A DNA stretch of 6,096 bases from Acidobacteriota bacterium. Its GTDB lineage: Bacteria > Acidobacteriota > Terriglobia > Terriglobales > Acidobacteriaceae. Positions within the stretch are counted from its first letter, which is position 1; every line of letters starts with the position of its first letter. This document shows positions 1 to 5,561 of the stretch, piece by piece. Under the pieces are notes generated by a model. That model was not told the DNA's origin and ran no database searches. It saw only the letters and a list, made by a program, of their open reading frames with translations. A program made the translations under genes and the position numbers. The stretch covers positions 1-6,096 of the forward strand of contig JAJYBT010000183.1 of NCBI GenBank assembly GCA_021778875.1. Reading direction: 5' to 3'.

Positions 1-432
<432 letters not shown>

Positions 433-434
<2 letters not shown>

Positions 435-459
435 TCGGCCCCCGGCTCAGTCGCCGATC
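433..459. terminator. Possible shared hairpin between convergent genes
   Basis: A perfect 7-base inverted repeat, GATCGGC (433-439) and GCCGATC (453-459), encloses 13 bases. It spans both stop codons of the convergent tgt and winged-helix genes. It is symmetric and so could serve both strands, but no T-run follows on either side. A classical intrinsic terminator is therefore not shown; it could be a Rho-assisted or RNA-end-stabilising hairpin. Confidence 0.35.
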
Positions 460-749
460 GCCCCACCCAGCAGTTGCTTCAGCGCCTGCACATACTCGCT
501 CAGCGCAGCGCGGCCCGCTTCGGTCATACGGTAGAGTGTCTGCGGCTTGCGCTGCACAAACTTCTTCTCCACGGCCACATACCCGGCCTCTTCCAGCTTC
601 AGAAGCTGCGCTCCCAGATTGCCATCCGTCGAACCCGTCTTCGCACGCAGCCAGGTAAACTCCGCCTCTTCCACGCCCGATAACAGAGAAAGCAATGCCA
701 GACGCAGCTTCCCGTGAATCACAGGATTCAGCTCCGGCAGCTCAGGCAT
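447..749 (-). CDS. Winged-helix DNA-binding regulator (HTH_34/MarR-like)
   Basis: A 100-residue, single-domain transcriptional regulator. The order LRLALLSLL, then TWLRAKTGSTDGNLGAQLLK (recognition helix), then LEEAGYV and the beta-wing with KPQTLYRMTEAGR, is the typical winged-helix layout of the small HTH_34 group (related to MarR/ArsR proteins). No ligand domain or metal-binding cysteines are visible. The ATG at 749-747 was chosen because it is preceded by a G-rich Shine-Dalgarno-like stretch and because residues upstream of it (from 830) are poorly protein-like and lie over the neighbouring gene. The gene overlaps the end of the membrane-protein gene by 8 bases (ATGccTGA), so translational coupling is likely. 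It probably regulates its own two-gene operon through the palindromes at 1385-1405; that is inference. Confidence 0.88.
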   Translation of the reverse strand: MPELPELNPVIHGKLRLALLSLLSGVEEAEFTWLRAKTGSTDGNLGAQLLKLEEAGYVAVEKKFVQRKPQTLYRMTEAGRAALSEYVQALKQLLGGAIGD

Positions 750-1338
750 GGACCGCCCCCTGCCTGCGCTTGCGGGACTCGCCCGCCATTGCGTAAAGGC
801 CAAAGAGAATCTGGCAGAAGAAGATCGCAACCAGAAACGCGATCATACTTTGGTTCGCAGAACCGAACAAGGCCGCAACCGCGGCCGCCCACCACACCAC
901 CGCACAGGCGAACTGCATCTTCCAGCGCAGAATCATGCTCGACGCCGCATTGGTGGAGCCCAGCATAGCGCCGCAAATGGCCACGGAAACATGAGGCTCA
1001 TATCTCCCGGCCATACCCAGGGAAAGAAGAACGACAAACATGGAAATTCCCATCGCCCTCCAGATTGCGCTAATGGCGCGGCTGATTGCGGTCGCAGGCC
1101 GCTTCCGCCTCTTGCGCGCGGCCAAAACTACCGTCAGCAGAAATGCCGCAATCATCGTCACCGGCCACGCCAGGCCCGAATGAATCCAAATAGACCACGC
1201 AATGGCAACGTAATAGGCCACGCCCCACAGCACAAAGACCCATCCCCAACTCTCCGTGGACCGCCTTCCCTCGGCGATCATGCTTTCAATCAGGTTCAGC
1301 CGCTCCCTCAGTTCCAGATCGTCAGAGTTCATCGTCAT
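742..1338 (-). CDS. Multi-pass inner-membrane protein, unknown function
   Basis: A 198-residue protein that I do not recognise. A charged, probably cytoplasmic N-terminus (residues 1-30, rich in Asp, Glu and Arg) is followed by about five to six hydrophobic segments, roughly at residues 31-52, 57-74, 94-111, 115-135, 139-158 and 163-184. A very basic loop (AARKRRKRP, near residue 75) and a basic tail (ESRKRRQGAVHA) suggest these face the cytoplasm by the positive-inside rule. No catalytic motif is seen. The ATG at 1338-1336 has a strong G-rich ribosome site (1342-1351); a second in-frame ATG two codons later is a possible alternative. It is the first gene of an operon with the winged-helix regulator, whose start lies inside its last codons. 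It may be the regulator's target or partner, for example a stress-responsive membrane protein. Confidence 0.82.
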   Translation of the reverse strand: MTMNSDDLELRERLNLIESMIAEGRRSTESWGWVFVLWGVAYYVAIAWSIWIHSGLAWPVTMIAAFLLTVVLAARKRRKRPATAISRAISAIWRAMGISMFVVLLSLGMAGRYEPHVSVAICGAMLGSTNAASSMILRWKMQFACAVVWWAAAVAALFGSANQSMIAFLVAIFFCQILFGLYAMAGESRKRRQGAVHA

Positions 1339-1384
1339 CTTCTCCCCCTCCGCATCGCTCCAGGTATTCAGATTGCCCAGATGC

Positions 1385-1405
1385 AGAGTACTCTAGTATT
1401 TAGAG
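1385..1405. promoter_or_regulatory. Overlapping palindromes at the -10, candidate operator
   Basis: AGAGTACTCT (1385-1394) is a perfect 10-base palindrome. CTCTA-GTATT-TAGAG (1391-1405) is an inverted repeat with a 5-base spacer and shares CTCT with it. Both cover the -10 element of the leftward promoter. This is where a repressor would act, and the operon encodes a winged-helix protein, so autoregulation is the simplest reading. Direct binding is not shown. Confidence 0.45.
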
Positions 1406-1418
1406 CGACAAAAGTCAA
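1390..1418 (-). promoter_or_regulatory. Leftward sigma-70-type promoter
   Basis: Reading the minus strand, a -35 element TTGACT (1418-1413) is separated by exactly 17 bases from a -10 element TAGAGT (1395-1390, 4 of 6 matches). Transcription would start near 1383, leaving about 45 bases of leader before the ATG of the membrane-protein gene. Spacing, orientation and position all fit the two-gene operon. Confidence 0.6.
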
Positions 1419-1628
1419 GCAAATATTTTCCCCCTCTGCCTGGCCCGCACCCACCCGCCTGCAACGCACGTCCATTAGCAGAGTTACACTGGAACCGGCC
1501 TCATCGACCGTCTGCATCGATTCGCCGAAGTCACGGACCCTGCTTCGTTGCAAGTCTCGTAATCGGCAGGGATTGAATCGTCTGCATGAATGAGACCGGA
1601 TAGAGCTCATGCATTTTCCGGAGTCACG
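1406..1628. other. Non-coding interval with short repeats
   Basis: This interval lies between the divergently transcribed membrane-protein operon and the AhpD-like gene. Left of about 1440 it holds the -35 region of the leftward promoter. The rest contains a 9-base direct repeat, CGTCTGCAT, at 1509-1517 and 1579-1587. It also has an inverted repeat CCCTGC (1538-1543) / GCAGGG (1566-1571). No convincing rightward promoter was found, although one is expected, and no RNA gene is supported. Confidence 0.4.
1619..1623 (+). promoter_or_regulatory. Ribosome-binding site deciding the AhpD-like start
   Basis: CGGAG ends five bases before the ATG at 1629. The in-frame ATG at 1590 has no comparable site, and the residues it would add look unlike the family. 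Confidence 0.6.
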
Positions 1629-2189
1629 ATGACCACAGTATCCGCACAAGATTCCCGCGTTCCGCTCCTCGAACGCAATCAGGTCCCAGAAGACGTCGCT
1701 GCCCTCTATGACCAGTTGCTGCGCGATCGCGGCGTGGTGCCCAACATGTTCAAGGCGCTGGCCAACGTTCCCGCACTGGCACTGGGCGTTCCCGCGCTGC
1801 TCAAGCCGCTCATGGGCCAGGGCGCGCTTCCCGCCGCCTACAAGGAGCTCATCGCCACCCACGTCGCCTTGCTCAATCAGTGCGACTACTGCGTCAGCGC
1901 GCACCGCCATCTGGCCCTTCAACGCGGCGCCACAGCCCAGCAGCTCGCCGGCCTTGACGCCTTTGAATCCGGCCCATTCAGCGAAAAAGAAAAGGCCGGC
2001 CTGCGCTATGCAAGCCTTCTTCACCAATCCGGCCATGCAATTAACGAACAGGCTTTTGAAGCCGCCAGCGCCTGTTTCAGCCCCCCGGAACTTCTCGAGT
2101 TAACCGCCGTGGCTGCGGCCTTCGAGTTCTTCTCGCGCATCAACACGGCGCTGCGCATCCCCGTAACGCCGATTCCTGAAAACAGATAG
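1629..2189 (+). CDS. AhpD-like / carboxymuconolactone decarboxylase-family protein
   Basis: A 186-residue cytoplasmic protein of the CMD/AhpD-like fold. The signature E-x11-CxxC-x3-H is complete: Glu73, Cys85 and Cys88 in CDYC, and His92. In characterised AhpD proteins these residues form the peroxidase or disulfide-reductase site and the proton relay. The all-helical pattern (PALLKPLM... YKELIATHVALLNQCDYC... HRHLALQRG) and the length of 180-200 residues fit the peroxidase-related subgroup rather than the short decarboxylases. The substrate cannot be read from the sequence; a role in reducing peroxides or other thiol chemistry is inferred. The start is set by a Shine-Dalgarno site five bases upstream. 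Its stop is 56 bases before the universal stress protein on the same strand, so the two may be co-transcribed as a stress pair. Confidence 0.9.
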   Translation: MTTVSAQDSRVPLLERNQVPEDVAALYDQLLRDRGVVPNMFKALANVPALALGVPALLKPLMGQGALPAAYKELIATHVALLNQCDYCVSAHRHLALQRGATAQQLAGLDAFESGPFSEKEKAGLRYASLLHQSGHAINEQAFEAASACFSPPELLELTAVAAAFEFFSRINTALRIPVTPIPENR

Positions 2190-2230
2190 CCCAATCACAC
2201 CGCTGCCCGCGCCTTTCCGGCCCGGCGGCA

Positions 2231-2236
2231 AGGGAG
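2231..2236 (+). promoter_or_regulatory. Ribosome-binding site for a GTG start
   Basis: AGGGAG lies nine bases before the GTG at 2246. There is no ATG in frame near the start of the first stress-protein domain, so this site decides the GTG start. Confidence 0.6.
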
Positions 2237-2245
2237 ACAGACAGG

Positions 2246-3133
2246 GTGCCAATCGTCGGCGATCGACCGGAAGTTAGCGTCAACGCGGTTGTCTTTGCAA
2301 CCGATTTTTCCACTTGCTCTGAAAACGCCGGAAACTACGCCCGGCTCCTGGCCGGCCAATTCGCGGCCTCGCTGCTCGTGACCCACGCTTTTCTGCTCAC
2401 CCAGGCCGCCATGGAGGTCGAGATGGGCCAGCGAAAAACGAGCCGGCAAAGAGAAGACCTTCTAGCGCAGCTCACGCTGAAGGCCAATGCGCTCAGTTCC
2501 ACCACCCTCAATGCCGTCCCGGTTCTGCTGGAAGGTAATCCGCACCAGGTCATCCCGGCGCTCGCGGAAAAGCACGCCCCTGCGCTCATCGTTCTTGGCA
2601 CGCACGGCGCCGGAGTCATCGAGCATGAACTCATCGGCTCAGTCGCGGAAAAAATCCTGCGCTCCACCCGCTGGCCGTGCCTCACCGTCGGCCCTCGCAC
2701 ATCAAAAACATCCGCTGGCGCACTGCCCTTCCAGCGGATTCTTTACGCCACGGACCTGTCTCCTGCAGCCGCCCATGCAGCCGTCTATGCGCTCACCTTT
2801 GCTGAGGCGTCCGGCTGCGACCTCGACGTGCTCAACGTCATTCCCGATAACGCCCCGGAGGACCCCAACCGCGCCGCCGAACTGGAAATGCACTATTACC
2901 ATGCACTCGACCAGTTGGTGCACCAACACGTCCGCGATTTCTGCAACCCGCGCACCTTTGTGAAAACCGGCAAAGCACACGACCGGATCCTGGCGCACAT
3001 CCGTGAGAACAGCGTCGATCTTCTCGTGCTGGGAATCCGCAAGACCTCCCACCTCGGCCTCGAGATGCGCACCTCGGGCGCTTTCCGCCTCATCGCGGAC
3101 GCGCCATGCCCCGTCCTCACAATCACCGGCTGA
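2246..3133 (+). CDS. Tandem universal stress protein (two UspA domains)
   Basis: A 295-residue cytoplasmic protein with two Usp domains, the common length for tandem family members. Domain 1 covers about residues 13-149: it opens with NAVVFATDFS and carries an intact ATP-binding motif G-x2-G-x9-G-S (Gly118, Gly121, Gly131, Ser132). Domain 2 covers about residues 161-294: it opens with FQRILYATDLS, but the matching loop reads G-x2-K-x9-T-S (Gly263, Lys266, Thr276, Ser277). The second and third glycines are therefore lost and domain 2 probably does not bind ATP in the usual way. Usp proteins accumulate under starvation, oxidative or respiratory stress; the exact role here is unknown. The GTG start is the only suitable one before the first strand. 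The gene follows the AhpD-like gene on the same strand and ends just before the palindromic element. Confidence 0.93.
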   Translation: MPIVGDRPEVSVNAVVFATDFSTCSENAGNYARLLAGQFAASLLVTHAFLLTQAAMEVEMGQRKTSRQREDLLAQLTLKANALSSTTLNAVPVLLEGNPHQVIPALAEKHAPALIVLGTHGAGVIEHELIGSVAEKILRSTRWPCLTVGPRTSKTSAGALPFQRILYATDLSPAAAHAAVYALTFAEASGCDLDVLNVIPDNAPEDPNRAAELEMHYYHALDQLVHQHVRDFCNPRTFVKTGKAHDRILAHIRENSVDLLVLGIRKTSHLGLEMRTSGAFRLIADAPCPVLTITG

Positions 3134-3136
3134 TAC

Positions 3137-3285
3137 AGGCTGCGGAAAAACTCACCGCGGTCAACGTCGTGTAACAGGGCACGAGTTTACTCGTGCCGCA
3201 AGTGGCTTAAAATCAGCCCGGCCTTCAGGCCCTGCGCTTCTGTGTCCCCTCGTTTGGGCCACTCCTGTTAGTTTTTCCGCAGCCT
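3137..3285. repeat. REP/MITE-like palindromic element with 16-base inverted ends
   Basis: Perfect 16-base inverted ends, AGGCTGCGGAAAAACT (3137-3152) and AGTTTTTCCGCAGCCT (3270-3285), enclose 117 bases without an ORF. Inside are nested perfect repeats: TAACAGG (3172-3178) / CCTGTTA (3264-3270), hairpin GGCACGAG-TTTA-CTCGTGCC (3178-3197), AGTGGC (3201-3206) / GCCACT (3258-3263), and hairpin GGCC-TTCA-GGCC (3220-3231). GATA occurs one base outside each end (3132-3135, 3287-3290) and could be a short target duplication. Size, symmetry, lack of coding and position between convergent stop codons fit a non-autonomous mobile palindrome of the REP/MITE kind. It may also terminate both genes. I recall similar intergenic palindromes from acidobacterial genomes, but copy number must be checked. 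Confidence 0.7.
3178..3197. other. Hairpin inside the palindromic element
   Basis: GGCACGAG and CTCGTGCC form a perfect 8-base stem over a TTTA loop, the strongest local hairpin within the 3137-3285 element. No T-run follows on either strand, so it is not a standard terminator by itself. Confidence 0.6.
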
Positions 3286-3293
3286 CGATAGGC

Positions 3294-4373
3294 CTATTTG
3301 CCCAGATGCTTCACAAAGAAGTCCGCCATCATGTGGTTGGCTTCAATGGACTCCGGCAATTCCTGGTCATACCAGAAGGCGTGCGGCAGCGCATCGTAGA
3401 CCACCAGTCGCGCGTCCACGCCCGCATTCACAAACGCGCGATGCAGATTCACCGTCCCGCTCAGCAGCATGTCCCGTGTGCTGGTCACAAAAAGCGTGGG
3501 CGGCATTCCGTGCAGATCGGCGTACACAGGCGAAAGCACAGGATCCTTCTCATCCGTTTTGCCCACGTACTGCGAATCGTGCGGCCCAGCCTTTGGCGGT
3601 TCCAGATGCCCTGCCAGCCCGCGCAGCGCAAACAGCGACCGCGAGTCGCCGTCGCGCGCAAAATCGCCCAGCCCGCTGAAGATCCCCAGCGCAGCCGGCA
3701 TCGGCAGTCCAAGCTGCTTCAGCCGCACTGCCACTTCTCCGGTCAGAATGGCCCCTGCCGACGTCCCGTAAATAACAATGTGGTCCGGCTTGTAGGTCTT
3801 CAGCAGCTCCTTGTAGACTGCCACTGAATCATCCACCGCCGCCGGGAATGGATGCTCCGGCGCCAGACGGTAAAGCACCGCCACCACTTTGATCTTCGAG
3901 TAGCCCGCAATCGGAATCGATTCCGTATACGACCCCGAGTCCGAATTGAACCCACCGCCGTGGATGTTCAGCAGCACCATGTCGCGATGGCTCGCAGGCA
4001 CGCCCTCCGGCATCACAATGCGCACCGGAACGCCCGCGACCGTCGTATTCACAAGCGTGTTCGGGCACAGCTTGCTCCATGCCGCCGCGGCGCGCTCGGC
4101 CCAGGCGTCAGTCCGGCTGCGGCGCACGGCCAGCGGCTCCGGCGATCCCTGGTCCGGCTCGGCCCGCATCAGTGACTTCTGAGCCTGCGGGCTGATGGTC
4201 TGCGGAATCGGAACAACCCGCGTCACGTGCGCCGTGCCCTGCGCGTCAATGTAGCTCGTATCGCGCGTCGGCGCTTCCGCCGCGGTGGTGGGATGGGCTG
4301 CCGGTTGCTGTGCGGCCAACCAGACCGGAAGAAGCACCAGCAGACATGCTGCATGGCGAACGATGGAAGACAT
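3294..4373 (-). CDS. Exported alpha/beta hydrolase (HSL-like, Abhydrolase_3)
   Basis: A 359-residue esterase/lipase-type enzyme. Residues 1 to about 22 form a signal peptide (basic start, hydrophobic LLVLLPVWLAA), so it is probably periplasmic or secreted. A Pro/Ala/Thr-rich stretch and a ~100-residue N-terminal region precede the catalytic domain. Family marks: oxyanion motif HGGG (138-141), YRLAPEHPFPAA (168-179), nucleophile elbow GTSAG (Ser205), acid Asp301 in STRDM and His331 in LPHAFW. All three triad residues are present, so it should be active on carboxylic esters; the natural substrate is unknown. The ATG at 4373 is preferred because AGGAG lies eight bases upstream; the in-frame GTG at 4382 overlaps that ribosome site. 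It stands alone, converging with the stress-protein gene and separated from the gene upstream by a hairpin terminator. Confidence 0.92.
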   Translation of the reverse strand: MSSIVRHAACLLVLLPVWLAAQQPAAHPTTAAEAPTRDTSYIDAQGTAHVTRVVPIPQTISPQAQKSLMRAEPDQGSPEPLAVRRSRTDAWAERAAAAWSKLCPNTLVNTTVAGVPVRIVMPEGVPASHRDMVLLNIHGGGFNSDSGSYTESIPIAGYSKIKVVAVLYRLAPEHPFPAAVDDSVAVYKELLKTYKPDHIVIYGTSAGAILTGEVAVRLKQLGLPMPAALGIFSGLGDFARDGDSRSLFALRGLAGHLEPPKAGPHDSQYVGKTDEKDPVLSPVYADLHGMPPTLFVTSTRDMLLSGTVNLHRAFVNAGVDARLVVYDALPHAFWYDQELPESIEANHMMADFFVKHLGK

Positions 4374-4381
4374 GGATCGCA

Positions 4382-4386
4382 CTCCT
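4382..4386 (-). promoter_or_regulatory. Ribosome-binding site deciding the hydrolase start
   Basis: On the minus strand AGGAG (4386-4382) stands eight bases before the ATG at 4373. The GTG at 4382-4380 starts on its last G and so cannot use it. Confidence 0.65.
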
Positions 4387-4426
4387 CGTTTGGAATATCA
4401 GTTCTTTCGCGCGTACTGCGGATAAA

Positions 4427-4445
4427 GTGAACGGGACGCGTTCAC
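4427..4445. promoter_or_regulatory. 7+7 inverted repeat upstream of the hydrolase, candidate operator
   Basis: GTGAACG (4427-4433) and CGTTCAC (4439-4445) are perfect inverted arms around GGACG, about 55-70 bases upstream of the hydrolase ATG. On the minus strand a weak -35-like TTGTGA (4447-4442) overlaps the outer arm, but the -10 17 bases on (TATCCG) is poor. The symmetry is typical of a dimeric repressor or activator site; the regulator is unknown. Confidence 0.45.
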
Positions 4446-4483
4446 AATACCAGAGCAACCCGCCTCTTCGGTACGGGCATGAA

Positions 4484-4514
4484 GAAGGGGAGCGCCGGCC
4501 GGACGCTCCCCTTC
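4484..4514 (-). terminator. Strong hairpin after the sigma-like gene
   Basis: A perfect 11-base stem, GAAGGGGAGCG (4484-4494) with CGCTCCCCTTC (4504-4514), has a 9-base loop. It lies 21 bases downstream of the leftward TAA at 4536. Leftward, the stem ends in CTTC and is followed by TTCAT, a weak T-rich tail, so termination is plausible but not textbook. It separates the sigma-like operon from the hydrolase gene on the same strand. Confidence 0.55.
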
Positions 4515-4535
4515 GCGATTTGCGACCCTGCCCGA

Positions 4536-5051
4536 TTAGTAGGGAAGCACCAGAAGGCCGCTTTCAAGCAGTCGTTCCGTCAAGCGGTCTAATGCCTGGG
4601 GAAACTTGTAGGACATGGCCCGGATGCTCATGCCCATCAAAACCGCTGCCTCAGCCTGGGTGTACTCCTGAAGAACCACCCTGCTCAGCATCTGGCGGTC
4701 GAGCGCGCCAAGCCGGTCAAGGCATCTCTCCACGTCGAGGACAAAAATAACCGCATCCTCGAAGGTCCGGATGGGCCGGCTTGACGCCCATCCCCGCCCG
4801 ACCGGATCGCCCAGGATCGACGGAGCCCGGCCAACCTGCATCGACGCGTAAAGATAACGCCGCAGCAGGTTCTCCGTGTGCTTCCTGTAGAACGCAAGGC
4901 TTATATCGGGCAACGCATCAGGCGTCTTGTCCGCGGCATTGGAAAGCGCTCTTCCCGCCGCCCGTCCCTGCACCGCGCCCGCATTGGCAGGCCACGATCG
5001 CTGTGGCCCGCTTGCTCCCCATACCATCGGCAACTGGAGCGCTGCGCTCAT
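4536..5051 (-). CDS. Sigma-70 region-4-like HTH protein
   Basis: A 171-residue protein. Residues 1-48 are low in complexity, rich in Ala and Gly, and probably flexible. Residues 50-80 form a basic helical segment (FYRKHTENLLRRYLYASMQVGR). Residues 97-165 resemble sigma-70 region 4: an acidic helix (FEDAVIFVLDVERCLDRL), then LDRQMLSRVVLQEYTQAEAAVLMGMS and the recognition-helix position IRAMSYKFPQALDRL. In sigma factors this helix usually reads like RTVxRRLxxAL; here it is less basic, so -35 recognition may be altered or lost. No region 2 is seen, so it is not a complete sigma factor. It could be a sigma-like accessory regulator. Its ATG overlaps the stop of the Zn-ribbon gene (ATGA), which strongly supports both genes and implies coupled translation. 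The hairpin at 4484-4514 closes the operon. Confidence 0.78.
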   Translation of the reverse strand: MSAALQLPMVWGASGPQRSWPANAGAVQGRAAGRALSNAADKTPDALPDISLAFYRKHTENLLRRYLYASMQVGRAPSILGDPVGRGWASSRPIRTFEDAVIFVLDVERCLDRLGALDRQMLSRVVLQEYTQAEAAVLMGMSIRAMSYKFPQALDRLTERLLESGLLVLPY

Positions 5052-5257
5052 TCCGCACCTCCAACTGCCTGCACCGCCGCCCAGACTCGAACCAGCGGCT
5101 TGCGCGACGGACGTCCACGCCGCTTTCTGCTCTCCGGAGAGGGAAACTCCCTCAATTTCACTTCACATTCCTTGCAATACACACCGCCTTCAGTATGGGC
5201 GCGGTACCAAAGACAGCCGCAACTCTCGCAAATTTTCAATTGAACGCGCAATTCCAT
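5048..5257 (-). CDS. Small Zn-ribbon protein with AT-hook-like tail
   Basis: A 69-residue protein not assigned to a named family. Residues 10-31 carry two CxxC knuckles, Cys10-x2-Cys13 and Cys28-x2-Cys31, with an extra Cys15, spaced like a zinc ribbon. A basic stretch at residues 44-53 (RKRRGRPSRK) contains the AT-hook core RGRP, which binds the minor groove of AT-rich DNA in known proteins. DNA or RNA binding is therefore likely, but the target is unknown. The ATG at 5257 has a GGAG site eight bases upstream. Its TGA shares ATGA with the start of the sigma-like gene, so the two products are probably made together and may act together at promoters. Upstream lies a long leader with a promoter near 5620-5648. 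Confidence 0.75.
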   Translation of the reverse strand: MELRVQLKICESCGCLWYRAHTEGGVYCKECEVKLREFPSPESRKRRGRPSRKPLVRVWAAVQAVGGAE

Positions 5258-5476
5258 GACGAACTCTCCGTGAAATCGTCCGCTCCCGCCGGCTCAGTCG
5301 GGTCAACGCATTGCGGCGGGGTGAAGAGAACAAGGAACGGCTACTCAGAATTCTGATGTTCTGATGGAGGATTGCCACCTGTGTTCTCTCGTTTCTTGTC
5401 ATGCTCATAGCGCGCAGATCCTGGAATTTTCTCGACGAGTCTGCCGTTGGCGCCTCTGCCGAGCGCCTGCGGCGGG

Positions 5477-5497
5477 AAAAAACGGCCAATTGGACCG
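5477..5497 (-). terminator. Possible intrinsic terminator inside the leader
   Basis: On the minus strand CGGTCCAATTGGCCG (5497-5483) folds into five pairs with a bulged T and an AATT loop, directly followed by TTTTTT (5482-5477). It is short but correctly placed to stop leader transcription before the Zn-ribbon gene. It competes with the ATTGGA/TCCAAT stem (5489-5506). Confidence 0.4.
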
Positions 5498-5529
5498 AAA
5501 TCCAATCGTGCTTGTTCATCGGCCCGTGC

Positions 5530-5561
5530 AGAGAGGTAAAATAATCCCTCTCTAGGTTTTT
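5530..5561 (+). terminator. Possible rightward terminator-like hairpin
   Basis: On the plus strand AGAGAGG (5530-5536) and CCTCTCT (5547-5553) form a 7-base stem over ten bases, followed by AGG and five T (5557-5561). It resembles an intrinsic terminator for rightward transcription, but no rightward gene ends nearby, so it may instead be part of the leftward leader structure. Confidence 0.3.

Noticed and set aside
1569..1578. GGGATTGAAT, similar to the 3' end of some CRISPR repeats
   Set aside because: It occurs once, with no repeat-spacer array and no cas gene in the window.
748..1593. Rightward reading frame of 281 codons opposite the membrane-protein operon
   Set aside because: The translation is Arg/His/Pro-rich with no domain, and it runs antisense to two better-supported genes and across their promoter.
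1555..1596. Possible tRNA 3' fragment or integration site on the minus strand (GATTCAATCCCTGC)
   Set aside because: It looks like a T-arm, but the bases before TTCAATC do not pair with CCTGC, and no acceptor, anticodon or D-arm can be drawn.
1368..2036. Leftward reading frame of 222 codons opposite the AhpD-like gene
   Set aside because: It is the antisense of a gene with an intact family motif, a normal effect of GC-rich codon use, and has no recognisable domain.
3288..3297. 10-base palindrome ATAGGCCTAT at the hydrolase stop codon
   Set aside because: It is short and partly formed by the stop codon and the edge of the palindromic element; no separate function can be argued.
3003..3827. 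Rightward reading frame crossing the palindromic element and the hydrolase
   Set aside because: It starts inside the stress-protein gene in the wrong frame and continues antisense to the hydrolase. The composition is not protein-like.
4374..4382. GTG start for the hydrolase three codons upstream
   Set aside because: It overlaps the AGGAG ribosome site that is correctly spaced for the ATG at 4373.
5364..5555. Short rightward reading frame starting in the tandem TTCTGATG repeat
   Set aside because: GAGG follows rather than precedes its ATG, the translation has no domain character, and it lies antisense to the proposed leader.
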